This document shows positions 1-8,430 of a DNA stretch of 64,000 bases, in pieces. Numbering within the stretch: position 1 is the stretch's first letter; every line of letters begins with the position of its first letter. The translations under genes and the position numbers were made by a program. The notes under the pieces are model-generated. The model was not told the DNA's origin. It worked only from the letters and a program-made list of their open reading frames with translations, and did no database searches. Source of the DNA: Vallitalea longa (GTDB lineage: Bacteria > Bacillota > Clostridia > Lachnospirales > Vallitaleaceae); the NCBI RefSeq assembly GCF_027923465.1, contig NZ_BRLB01000024.1, forward strand, positions 1 through 64,000, given 5' to 3'.

Positions 1-48
1 GCAATATTAAAATATTACAGGGTAGGGCTTACCCGTAGAGCTTGGTAA
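1..48 (+). pseudogene. tnpB: 3' end of an IS200/IS605-family tnpB gene (cut by window edge)
   Basis: The first frame reads AILKYYRVGLTRRAW and then a TAA stop at 46-48. The ending (…IL…GLTR…) resembles the C-terminal tail of TnpB RNA-guided nucleases of IS605/IS1341 elements, and the typical hairpin of such an element's right end follows directly. Only 15 codons lie inside the window, so integrity of the gene cannot be judged. The call rests mainly on the downstream right-end structure. Confidence 0.5.
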
Positions 49-128
49 TAATAGTAACCATTAGGTTACTACGTCCCAAGAAGCCCCCTCAAAACCGTTT
101 TATAGGTTTAGTGGGGGAGCATGTCACG
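1..128 (+). mobile_element. Right end of an IS200/IS605-type (tnpB) insertion sequence with omega-RNA-like hairpins
   Basis: After the tnpB-like stop come a small hairpin (GTAACC/GGTTAC, 54-69) and then a strong terminal hairpin in which CCCCCTC at 84-90 and AAACC pair with GGTTT and GTGGGGG near 108-118. The sequence GAGCATGTCAC ends near 128. This arrangement (short C-run/G-run stem then ATGTCAC) is characteristic of the right end of tnpB elements, where the 3' end of the guide (omega/reRNA) is encoded. The bases just beyond about 128 would serve as guide. The exact boundary is inferred. Confidence 0.7.
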
Positions 129-152
129 TGCAAGTGCTACAAACTTGTTTTG

Positions 153-454
153 CTAACTAATCTGACGCTGTAAACCTTTTGCATCAAATATTGCGTATGT
201 TCTATTACTGTAACTATATATGATTTCATTGCCAGGGCTACCATCATAGTTACGAATACCTATTAAAGTCCAATTTGCATGTTTGGTGTTGTATAACTTC
301 ATAGAATCTTTGGCATCATGGATTATTTTGATATAAGAACCACAATTAATAATAATTTCATTGCCAGCAATACCATCAGTATCGGTAATTCCACCTTTTA
401 ATAAAGACCAATTTGCATGTTTGGTGTTGTATAATTTTATACTCTCTTTTTCAT
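153..454 (-). pseudogene. Frameshifted gene for a two-repeat small protein (about 100 residues)
   Basis: A strong ribosome binding site (AAGGAGG at 469-463) sits 8 bases before ATG at 454-452, but that frame stops after five codons. The next frame is open from the same place to TAG at 155-153. One extra A in the A5 run just after the ATG (447-451) would restore a continuous protein. That protein has two tandem units of about 45 residues, each starting KLYNTKHANW and carrying a DG..GNEII motif. I do not recognise the family. Either the gene is broken, the assembly dropped one base, or the A-run slips. The stop lies about 25 bases from the inferred IS boundary. Confidence 0.6.
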
Positions 455-552
455 GTGTTGTACCTCCTTAAAAATAATTTATTCATAAAAATAATGTTCT
501 GAAATTTCAAATCAAATAGTTATATCTCCTTTCAATTTTTTTTATATTTATT

Positions 553-582
553 ATTATACTCTTTATTGTATTTCATTTGCAA
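553..582 (-). promoter_or_regulatory. Sigma-A promoter for the frameshifted repeat gene
   Basis: On the minus strand TTGCAA (582-577) is followed after 18 bases by TATAAT (558-553), about 100 bases upstream of the ATG at 454. The intact promoter suggests the gene was or is transcribed. Confidence 0.5.
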
Positions 583-824
583 TATATTTTATTAGTATTT
601 ATTTTATTAAAACACTTTAACTATTATACACATTATTATTTGATTATTAAAATTATATTTAATATTATAGAAAATATAAAATGCAGCAGTAATAATAATT
701 GTAATAATAGAAATGGTAGTCAAAATTTACGATAACCTCTATTTTTATGTGTTATAAATTTTCATTAATCTTAGTTTAGGCTGATAGTATCTTTAATGTT
801 GTTAGTATTAATATTGTTGGTAAA
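583..824. other. AT-rich intergenic stretch, no feature recognised
   Basis: This lies between two outward-facing promoters. It is AT-rich, without a convincing reading frame, repeat or strong hairpin. Confidence 0.5.
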
Positions 825-853
825 TTGTAGAAAATAAGAATAAATGGTATAAT
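825..853 (+). promoter_or_regulatory. Promoter of the DUF5058/M20 peptidase operon
   Basis: TTGTAG (825-830), a 17-base spacer and TATAAT (848-853) with an extended TGg just before the -10. It lies 48 bases upstream of the first start codon at 901. Confidence 0.6.
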
Positions 854-900
854 ATAATAAGTATTTGATGCAAATAACAATATATACAAGGGGGAAAACT

Positions 901-1611
901 ATGAAAGATTATATGGAAATTGCTAATAGCAACATTATATTCATTCTAGCAGCAGTATTGATTTTGTTTGTACTGGTACAGTCTGTTTGTTTTCTAATTA
1001 TGTCATGGAAAAGAGGAATAGCGATAGGAATATCTAAGGAAAAAATGCTAAATGCAGTTAAGTCAAGTGCTATATTTTCTATAGTGCCTTCAATACCAAT
1101 AATAATTTCATTGATTGCTATTGCACCCGTCTTAGGTATTCCTTTTTCATGGATGAGATTATCAATAGTCGGCTCAGCACCTTATGAACTTATTTCAGCA
1201 GATATAGGAGCCAAGAGTATGGGCGTAACTAAACTTGGAGCAAAAGGTTATACTTCATTAGTTTTCGGTAACTCAATGTGGGTAATGAGTATTGGAATAA
1301 TCTGGGGTTTATTATTTTGTATCGTAGGTTTGAAATGGTATCAAAATAAAATGAAGAATATAGAAAAAAAAGATTCCAATTGGTTGGCTATATTAATAAA
1401 TGCACTATTCTTCGGAATGCTATCAGTATTCATTGGACCTCCTATTGTTGAAGGAGGAATTGCATTATTAGTGTTGTTAAGTAGCGGTGCTATAATGACC
1501 ATATTAACATTTATAGCTAAGAAATTTAAGTTTGATTGGATTAACAATTTTTCGTTAGCTGTTAGTATGTTATGTGGAATGATACTTGCTGTAGTATATA
1601 CAGGAATATAA
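901..1611 (+). CDS. DUF5058 family integral membrane protein (putative transporter half)
   Basis: A 236-residue membrane protein with about five to six hydrophobic segments. The N-terminal region, with an SWKRG…GISKEKM loop and KSSAIFSIVPSIPI, resembles DUF5058 proteins as I know them. The upstream in-frame TTG at 865 lacks a ribosome binding site, whereas AAGGGGGAA sits correctly before ATG 901, so 901 is chosen. The next gene starts 13 bases downstream and encodes another small membrane protein, and an M20 peptidase follows. The pair is probably a two-subunit permease for amino-acid- or peptide-like compounds cleaved by the peptidase. Function is inferred from context only. Confidence 0.75.
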   Translation: MKDYMEIANSNIIFILAAVLILFVLVQSVCFLIMSWKRGIAIGISKEKMLNAVKSSAIFSIVPSIPIIISLIAIAPVLGIPFSWMRLSIVGSAPYELISADIGAKSMGVTKLGAKGYTSLVFGNSMWVMSIGIIWGLLFCIVGLKWYQNKMKNIEKKDSNWLAILINALFFGMLSVFIGPPIVEGGIALLVLLSSGAIMTILTFIAKKFKFDWINNFSLAVSMLCGMILAVVYTGI

Positions 1612-1624
1612 GGAGGTCATATAG

Positions 1625-2284
1625 TTGAATTATAATGATAAAGTACATAGAATAGGAAGAATAACAGGTATTATCGTATTAATTATGATAGCTATGATAC
1701 CAACGATAGTGTGTCTGAAATATAATATATTTCCACCATTCATGAATCTAGTAAAAGGAATAGGTATGGTTTGTATGATATATATACCTATGTGTGCAGC
1801 AGAATTTGTTACATATACACCAATGTTAGGAACTAGTGCATCATACTTAGCTTTTGTAACTGGGAATGTAACTAATCTAAAGATTCCATGTGCTCTCATG
1901 TGTATGGAAAATGTAGGAGTCAAACCACAAACAGAAGAAGGAGAGGTTATTGCGGGAATCTCAGTGGCAGTATCCGCTATAGTAACTGTTATTGTCGTAT
2001 TTATTGGTATGCTTGCAGTAGTACCATTAGAGCCGGTTCTTAATTCACCAGTTCTAAAACCTGCTTTTGATAATATATTGCCAGCTCTTTTTGGTGCATT
2101 AGGTGCTTACTGGATTCAAAAACAATGGAAATTAGCAATTGTACCTTTAACATTTGTTGTTCTTGCATTTGCATTATTTAATATTCCATCAGGAGCTGAG
2201 GGTGTCATGATACCTATAATGGGAATAATATCAGTTATATCTGCAAGAATTATGTACAATAAAAGATTTATCAAGGAAGTCTAA
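1625..2284 (+). CDS. Integral membrane protein, partner of the DUF5058 protein
   Basis: A 219-residue protein with about six membrane segments. It starts at TTG 1625, seven bases after a GGAGGT site (1612-1617). I recognise no catalytic motif. A conserved-looking central loop reads GTSASYLAFVTGNVTNLKIP. Immediate linkage to the DUF5058 gene and the downstream M20 peptidase suggests the two membrane proteins form one transporter, with this as the second subunit. The substrate is unknown. Confidence 0.65.
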   Translation: MNYNDKVHRIGRITGIIVLIMIAMIPTIVCLKYNIFPPFMNLVKGIGMVCMIYIPMCAAEFVTYTPMLGTSASYLAFVTGNVTNLKIPCALMCMENVGVKPQTEEGEVIAGISVAVSAIVTVIVVFIGMLAVVPLEPVLNSPVLKPAFDNILPALFGALGAYWIQKQWKLAIVPLTFVVLAFALFNIPSGAEGVMIPIMGIISVISARIMYNKRFIKEV

Positions 2285-2317
2285 TTAACTGATTTTTTTA
2301 TTCGGGAGGAATTGATT

Positions 2318-3769
2318 TTGTGGATTTTATATTTATTATTAATAGTAATTATTGTCTTGATTATTATTGTAACCATAAGAACTATAAGATTTAAGAATGA
2401 TGATATTATCATAAAAAATGAAGTAGATCATATTGAATATGATAAAATGGCTTGTTCAAAAAAATTATCAGAAGCTGTTAAGATAAAAACAATATCCAAT
2501 AGTGATTATTCAAAAACCGATTGGAATGAATTTATAAGATATCACAAATTATTAGAAGAATTATTTCCTTTGGTACATAAAAATATTGAAAGGAAAATCA
2601 TTAATAATTATAGTTTATTATATCACTGGAAAAGTAGTAATACCTCTAAAAAACCAATAATAATTACTGCACATATGGATGTGGTTCCTGTAGAAGAATC
2701 TACTGTTAAAGATTGGAAACAAGAGCCATTCAGTGGGATCATTAAAGATGATATAGTATGGGGAAGAGGAACTATAGATACAAAAGTACATATGATAGCA
2801 GCTCTTGAAGCAGCGGAACTATTATTAAAAGAAGGTTATAAACCAGACAAAGATGTTTATTTTGCATTCGGTCATGATGAAGAAGTAGGAGGTAAGCAAG
2901 GTGCTGTTAAAATAGCTGAATATCTAAAAGAAAAAGGTATAGAATTTGACTATCTGATTGATGAAGGTGGATGTGTAACAGAAGGTGCAATAAAAGAAAT
3001 CGCTAAACCTATTGCTTTGATTGGAATCGGTGAAAAAGGTTATTGTAATATCAAATTGGAAGTCAAGAGTAGTGGTGGACATGCATCTATGCCTCCACAA
3101 CATACATCTTTAGGAATAATTGCACAAGCTATAAATAATCTTGAGAAAAAACAATGTAAATTGAAATTGATAAAACCTGTAGAAAAATTCTTATTGAAAA
3201 TCGGACCTGAAATGAAGTTGACTAATAGAGTTGTTTTATCTAATTTATGGCTCTTCAAACCATTATTCATTAGAGGATTTTCTAAAATGCAGTCAGGTAA
3301 TGCATTGTTGAGAACAACTACAGCGGTTACTATGGCAGAAGGTAGTATGGAACCTAATATACTGCCACAAAAAGCATCTGTAACATGTAATTACAGAGTA
3401 CTTCCAGGAGAAACAAGTAATGATTTAATTGACCATATAAAAGAAATCAATAAGAAGTTGCCAATAGAAATTAAAACCTTAAGAATTGAAAATCCTTCAC
3501 TTATTTCAAATACAGAAACAGAAGGGTTTCATAAAATAGAAGATATCACTAATAGAATTTATCAAAACGTGATAGTAGCACCATATATAGTGCTTGCTGG
3601 AACTGATGCAAGAAAATATGAACCGGTATGTAAAAACATATATAGATTCTCCCCATATAAATTACATAATGATGAATTAAGAAAAATACATGGTACTAAT
3701 GAAAATTTGTCAGTAGCAAATATTAATAAATGCTTAGAATTTTTCTATTATCTATTAAAAGAATGCTAA
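2318..3769 (+). CDS. Membrane-anchored M20 family metallopeptidase (PM20D1-like carboxypeptidase)
   Basis: A zinc-dependent M20 peptidase of 483 residues. One N-terminal membrane segment (about 1-25) is followed by the dizinc catalytic domain: HMDVVP (first metal His and nearby Asp), WGRGTIDTK (bridging Asp), HDEEVGG (catalytic Glu and metal Glu) and DEGG. A dimerisation (lid) insertion spans about residues 235-375. TTG 2318 is preferred over TTG 2312 because GGGAGGA (2304-2310) is then 7 bases away. The family hydrolyses dipeptides or N-acyl amino acids, and a substrate imported or exported by the two upstream membrane proteins is likely. The fold and metal site are clear, the substrate is not. 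Confidence 0.85.
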   Translation: MWILYLLLIVIIVLIIIVTIRTIRFKNDDIIIKNEVDHIEYDKMACSKKLSEAVKIKTISNSDYSKTDWNEFIRYHKLLEELFPLVHKNIERKIINNYSLLYHWKSSNTSKKPIIITAHMDVVPVEESTVKDWKQEPFSGIIKDDIVWGRGTIDTKVHMIAALEAAELLLKEGYKPDKDVYFAFGHDEEVGGKQGAVKIAEYLKEKGIEFDYLIDEGGCVTEGAIKEIAKPIALIGIGEKGYCNIKLEVKSSGGHASMPPQHTSLGIIAQAINNLEKKQCKLKLIKPVEKFLLKIGPEMKLTNRVVLSNLWLFKPLFIRGFSKMQSGNALLRTTTAVTMAEGSMEPNILPQKASVTCNYRVLPGETSNDLIDHIKEINKKLPIEIKTLRIENPSLISNTETEGFHKIEDITNRIYQNVIVAPYIVLAGTDARKYEPVCKNIYRFSPYKLHNDELRKIHGTNENLSVANINKCLEFFYYLLKEC

Positions 3770-3834
3770 TTGACATTGTTACCAATATTTGCTAATATCA
3801 ATCTATAAATCAAAATAACTAAGGGGACGAAAAA

Positions 3835-6800
3835 ATGAATAAAAGAAGAATGATAGCATCACTATTTCTAAGCGTCTTATTGATTATAGTATCAAATATT
3901 TCAGTAAAAGCACAGGAAAATAATAATGATATAGTGTATAAAAGACTTGGGAACACTTCTATGAATGCAATTAATCTCAGTAAAATTGCTTATGAGAAAG
4001 GTATTGTATATTCTTCATTGAATATTGATGATAGACATAGTTTATATAAGCATACACTTAGTACAGGGAAAACAGAAAAAGTTCTAGATAATGAAATGTA
4101 TTGTCTCAATGTTTTGGATGGAATAGTATATGGGTTCATAGATAATAGCTCATATGACGATAAAGCATCAGGCATCTATAAGATTAATACTACTAATAAT
4201 AACGAATTAACTTTAGTATATGAAGTTGAAAGCGCTTATAATATTCTGGTAGTTGAAGATTATATATATTTCCTTACAGAAAATGAATATGGAGATACTG
4301 ATCTCAAAAAAATCAAAGTTGATGGTAGCAATTATGAAGTTGTTTTGGAGAAACAGATTAATTCGTTTACGTTCTATAAAAATAACTTATATCTATTGAC
4401 TAACGAGGGATTATTAAAAGCTGAATATAACGAGGGTAATACTAATTTTACATGTTTATCCACTAATCTGGATACCAACTATATAACAACATTTACTATT
4501 TGTGAGGATTATATATATCTAAAAGGTAATCAATATAAAAATAATGATAAAACAGGTATATATAAAATCTCAATTAATGATCCTAATGATATAATATACG
4601 TTGAAAATACTGAAAAAGTGTATGACTTTGAGATAACTGACAAGTACCTGATATGTTATGATTACGATGATGCTATATTCAGAATATCTCTAGACGGAAA
4701 AGAATGTAAGAAAATATTTCAAAGTTATGAGATATCACAATTGACTAGTTACAATAATTTAATCTATATCTTAACATATGAACATATTAATAATACATAT
4801 GAAGATCAGTTGTGGAAAATTGATGTTGCAGGAAATAATGAGAAAATCATTATTCCTAAGATGGGTAATGATTATCATGAGGTAAAGAATATATTAACTA
4901 AAACATCTGAATCAATGAAAAATGTTGGTAGATATGATGCTGACTTCGTAATAACTGATAATAGGATTAATGAGCAAATAGAAATTACCAATACTATAAA
5001 ATATCGAGTTGACAAGAAGAATAAAATCATGAATGAAAGATTTACTTCTGAGTATAGTAAGAATGATAAGTCTAAGAAAAGTACGTTCAATCAATGGGTA
5101 GATGACAAAAATATATATTATTCCAATAATAACAAGCCATGGAGATTTATAGATTATAAAAAGGAAGAGATTCCACTGTATAAAGACATATTTAATCTCT
5201 ATAACTTTATTGATGATGGAAGTGATTTTTGTAGTAAACTTAAACTAGATGAAGATGATGAGAATTATATTTTACAAGGTGAAAATTCTTTTAGTAGACA
5301 ACACATGAGTATAGAGAATAACTATTGGTTGAGATTTTTCGTCAGTAATCTATACTGTGTCGATACTTATAAATATACTGTACATATTAATAAAAAAAAT
5401 TATAGGATTCAGCAGGTGGAAATATCTAGTACACAATACGAATATGGTGAACCTGTAGGAGATATTACCCTGAAAGCTACCAATAAATATATTGCATCTG
5501 GTAAATTACAAATAAGTAATAGTGTATTTGATTCATTAAAAAATTTAGCGAAGGCTAATGATTACATAGAAAAGGCATCAAAGGCAAACAAAGCAGAGAA
5601 TTACAAGCAAGCCATCAAATATTGTGAAACTGCATTAGATATAGATGAAGTGGCAATTTATGCGTATAAAGAAAAAGCTTTAGCTCTATATAAACAAGGC
5701 AAAACAGAAGAAGCATTAGAGCAATTGCAGATTTTACTTGATAACCGTATGTTAGAAGATATTTATGATGTTTATCTTTTGTTCATTGAAATATATGATG
5801 AACAAAATGATACTAGTACAGCTTTAGAATATGTAAATTTACTAGAAGCTTTAGATTATTTTAATAAGATACCAGAAAAAGAAACAAGTGAATATGTAAA
5901 TGATTTAATTACAATAAGTGAATGTTATATTGGTTGTGATATGTATTCTGATGCATTACCTTATATAGATAGAGCATTGGAGTTCGATAGTAATAATGCC
6001 CTTGTTAAATCCTATAAGATGGCAATACTACTAGGTAATGAAGAATATGAAAAATTATTAGATTACACTAATGAACAATTAGAAAAGGATGAAGAGAAAG
6101 ATAATAGATATGTATACTATTATAATGGCAGAGCCAATCTTTTATTAGGGAACAATAATAAAGCTATATTGTCCTATAACAAAGCTAAAAAGTGTAAAGA
6201 AGATATGATAGATGATTATTGTTTGTTTTACGATTATGCATTGTATTATTTAGCCTTGGGAAAATATGATTTAGCTGAAATATATACAAATAAACTAGAT
6301 GGAGATTATTATTATCATAGAGTAACACTTAATGCATACATAGAAGAAAAAGAGAAATCTACATCTAGAAAGACAGGACAATTCGTATTAGACAATTATT
6401 TATATATGAATGAAGATATTGAAAGTAAAACTATTGAATTTATGGGAAACCAATATACTGAAATAGAAGATATTGAGAATTATATTAACAATATTAAAAA
6501 AGATGATGACAAATTTACTTTCTTCGTTAAAGTTAATGATACTGATAATGATGAAGAAATGGATGAGGTTACTTACAAGAAAATTGATGATTCTACTGAA
6601 TATATAAAGATCGCTACATTTGCAAATGAAACCAGTAGCAAATTCATCAATTATGTTGAACAGATAAAAAGACCTTATAGAAAAACACTTATTATCGACC
6701 TAAGAGGTAATATGGGAGGGTTGACATCTGCTGCAACAGAGATATTAGATATTTTTTTGGAAGATTGTTCACCTTGTTATTTTGTAAATAGATATGGATA

Positions 6801-7149
6801 TACGACTAATATCTATTCTGATTACAATAAAATACCATTCAAAGAAATCAAAGTACTAGTGGATAACGATTCCGCTAGTTCATCAGAGCTATTAGCATTG
6901 GGACTTAGAAAATTTGCTGATAATGTTGAGTTATTAGGTAAAACAACTTATGGTAAAGGCGTTGCTCAAGATATATATTTTGATGATGAAAATAGATTTG
7001 TACTATTTCTAGTAAGTTCCTATTGGAATATATTAGAAGAAAATATTAATGGTATAGGCATAGAACCTGATATTATCGTTGAGGGAAATGATTTAGAAGA
7101 CTTTCTAAAAGTAATAAGGGAAGAGAAGAAACCTGCTAACATAGGTTAG
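3835..7149 (+). CDS. Large secreted protein: DUF5050-like propeller, TPR repeats and C-terminal S41 peptidase
   Basis: This 1104-residue exported protein begins with a signal peptide (MNKRRM then a hydrophobic stretch, cleavage near VKA-QE). Residues about 35-340 are repeating blade-like units with YNILVVEDYIYFLTE-type strands, as in DUF5050 propellers. A linker domain follows, then TPR-like helices at about 575-830. The C-terminal about 190 residues are an S41 (CtpA/Prc type) protease: LIIDLRGNMGG, the nucleophile Ser in NDSASSSELLA, and the general-base Lys in YGKGVAQ. No PDZ domain is visible. A surface sensor/processing role is plausible but unproven. A stable bidirectional terminator follows. 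Confidence 0.85.
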   Translation: MNKRRMIASLFLSVLLIIVSNISVKAQENNNDIVYKRLGNTSMNAINLSKIAYEKGIVYSSLNIDDRHSLYKHTLSTGKTEKVLDNEMYCLNVLDGIVYGFIDNSSYDDKASGIYKINTTNNNELTLVYEVESAYNILVVEDYIYFLTENEYGDTDLKKIKVDGSNYEVVLEKQINSFTFYKNNLYLLTNEGLLKAEYNEGNTNFTCLSTNLDTNYITTFTICEDYIYLKGNQYKNNDKTGIYKISINDPNDIIYVENTEKVYDFEITDKYLICYDYDDAIFRISLDGKECKKIFQSYEISQLTSYNNLIYILTYEHINNTYEDQLWKIDVAGNNEKIIIPKMGNDYHEVKNILTKTSESMKNVGRYDADFVITDNRINEQIEITNTIKYRVDKKNKIMNERFTSEYSKNDKSKKSTFNQWVDDKNIYYSNNNKPWRFIDYKKEEIPLYKDIFNLYNFIDDGSDFCSKLKLDEDDENYILQGENSFSRQHMSIENNYWLRFFVSNLYCVDTYKYTVHINKKNYRIQQVEISSTQYEYGEPVGDITLKATNKYIASGKLQISNSVFDSLKNLAKANDYIEKASKANKAENYKQAIKYCETALDIDEVAIYAYKEKALALYKQGKTEEALEQLQILLDNRMLEDIYDVYLLFIEIYDEQNDTSTALEYVNLLEALDYFNKIPEKETSEYVNDLITISECYIGCDMYSDALPYIDRALEFDSNNALVKSYKMAILLGNEEYEKLLDYTNEQLEKDEEKDNRYVYYYNGRANLLLGNNNKAILSYNKAKKCKEDMIDDYCLFYDYALYYLALGKYDLAEIYTNKLDGDYYYHRVTLNAYIEEKEKSTSRKTGQFVLDNYLYMNEDIESKTIEFMGNQYTEIEDIENYINNIKKDDDKFTFFVKVNDTDNDEEMDEVTYKKIDDSTEYIKIATFANETSSKFINYVEQIKRPYRKTLIIDLRGNMGGLTSAATEILDIFLEDCSPCYFVNRYGYTTNIYSDYNKIPFKEIKVLVDNDSASSSELLALGLRKFADNVELLGKTTYGKGVAQDIYFDDENRFVLFLVSSYWNILEENINGIGIEPDIIVEGNDLEDFLKVIREEKKPANIG

Positions 7150-7202
7150 TAGTCGAACTGGATGTAATAGTATTTTTATGGTATAGACTAAATCATAATA
7201 TT

Positions 7203-7250
7203 ATAGACTCTATCGAGTATTATTTACTAGATAGAGTCTATTTTATAAAT
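7203..7250. terminator. Bidirectional terminator between convergent genes
   Basis: A perfect 12-bp stem, ATAGACTCTATC (7203-7214) with GATAGAGTCTAT (7230-7241), followed by TTTTATAAAT. It lies between the S41 gene and the convergent nucleoid-associated gene. Confidence 0.85.
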
Positions 7251-7262
7251 ATGTAGTTAGAT

Positions 7263-8279
7263 TTATTGAATAATTTTGTTAACATTTTTTATTAATATTG
7301 ATATTTTACCATCTGGGTTAGTTACAAATTCAACATTATCAGGATCATTATATAATTCCATAGGAATTTTCAGCTCAATTCCATTATCAGTCTTGATTTT
7401 CTGTTTTTCGAATGAACGGGTAATAGTTTTTTCTGAAAGCTTTACTACTGGTTCTTCAAGACCTTTTTTTGAGAGGTTTTCAATAAATTCCTTTTTTACT
7501 TCAATATTATTTTTGAATGCATCATCAGCAAATTTATTTAAGTCGATTTCCCCTGTTTCTTCAATGTTGTTGTATAGTTCTTGCTTTATGTCCATTTTCT
7601 TTTCTACGTTTTCATCAAAGTATTTCTTTGTTATTGAATCAGTAGCTTTTTTGACAATATTATATTGTTGTTTTGAGGAAAGATTTGTTGTGCATTTTAA
7701 TAAGTGCAAAGATAGATAATATTCTTTATTACCGTCTATCTCGTATTTTTTCTCTAATACTTTAAGGTGTAAATCAGACAGATTAATAATAACAGCTTCG
7801 TTTATTTTTTGCCCCATATTAGGAAGGGTAGTCCTATGTCTGATAATACTATTGATGTTAGATTCATTTTCTACTTCTGTATAGTGGATAAATGAATTGG
7901 TATAATTCATTTTCAATAATGCTAAATACTTTTGATTTCTGCACTTGAAATTAATAAAGGCTAAATCTCCTGACGGAATATCTAAATTAGAGGACATTAT
8001 TGAGAATAATTGGTTAGCGATATTTATTGACATTTCAACAAATTTATCTTCTGAGTTGGCAAATTCTTTAATGTATGTATATACCATATTATAATCTGTA
8101 TTGAATTCGCAGTCCTTTAAATTGTCATCGTTTAGTGTTTTTATGATATGATTAGCAAAGAATTCTTTTATTTCATAGTTACTTTCCATTTCATCCATGG
8201 ATATGACTGGTACACTTATGTTAGTATCAAGTATATGTACTATCATATCTAAAATATCTATTTCTTCTATACTATACAT
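7263..8279 (-). CDS. 37-kDa nucleoid-associated protein (NdpA/YejK family)
   Basis: A cytoplasmic protein of 338 residues. The length and pattern match the nucleoid-associated NA37 family: an N-terminal helix-rich region, then central segments such as GDLAFINFKCRNQKYLALLKMNYTNSFIH and HRTTLPNMGQKINEAVIINLSD, and a C-terminal IELKIPMELYNDPDNVEFVTNPDG. Members bind nucleoid DNA, but their precise role is poorly defined. An AAGGAGATAT site precedes the ATG at 8279. The gene stands alone between two terminators. No phage or defence genes surround it. Confidence 0.8.
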   Translation of the reverse strand: MYSIEEIDILDMIVHILDTNISVPVISMDEMESNYEIKEFFANHIIKTLNDDNLKDCEFNTDYNMVYTYIKEFANSEDKFVEMSINIANQLFSIMSSNLDIPSGDLAFINFKCRNQKYLALLKMNYTNSFIHYTEVENESNINSIIRHRTTLPNMGQKINEAVIINLSDLHLKVLEKKYEIDGNKEYYLSLHLLKCTTNLSSKQQYNIVKKATDSITKKYFDENVEKKMDIKQELYNNIEETGEIDLNKFADDAFKNNIEVKKEFIENLSKKGLEEPVVKLSEKTITRSFEKQKIKTDNGIELKIPMELYNDPDNVEFVTNPDGKISILIKNVNKIIQ

Positions 8280-8369
8280 AATATCTCCTTTAATAAGAAA
8301 CTATAATTAAATTTTTATATAATAGTAAGTTCAACTTTCTATCAATAATTAATTATAATATATAATTAA

Positions 8370-8407
8370 AATAAGTCAATGAATATACATATATCCATTG
8401 ACTTATT
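8370..8407 (-). terminator. Terminator of the minus-strand ABC operon
   Basis: A perfect 12-bp stem (AATAAGTCAATG 8370-8381 with CATTGACTTATT 8396-8407). In the minus direction it is followed by a TTTTAATT run, just beyond the permease stop. Confidence 0.75.
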
Positions 8408-8430
8408 ATCTTACATCTCTTTTATTATTA

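Noticed and set aside
1341..1547. Minus-strand open frame inside the DUF5058 gene
   Set aside because: No ribosome binding site and it is a shadow of a well-supported membrane protein. The same applies to the other antisense frames within recognised genes.
7263..8279. Phage or defence island around the nucleoid-associated gene
   Set aside because: The neighbours are ordinary transporter and protease genes, with no integrase or nuclease cluster.
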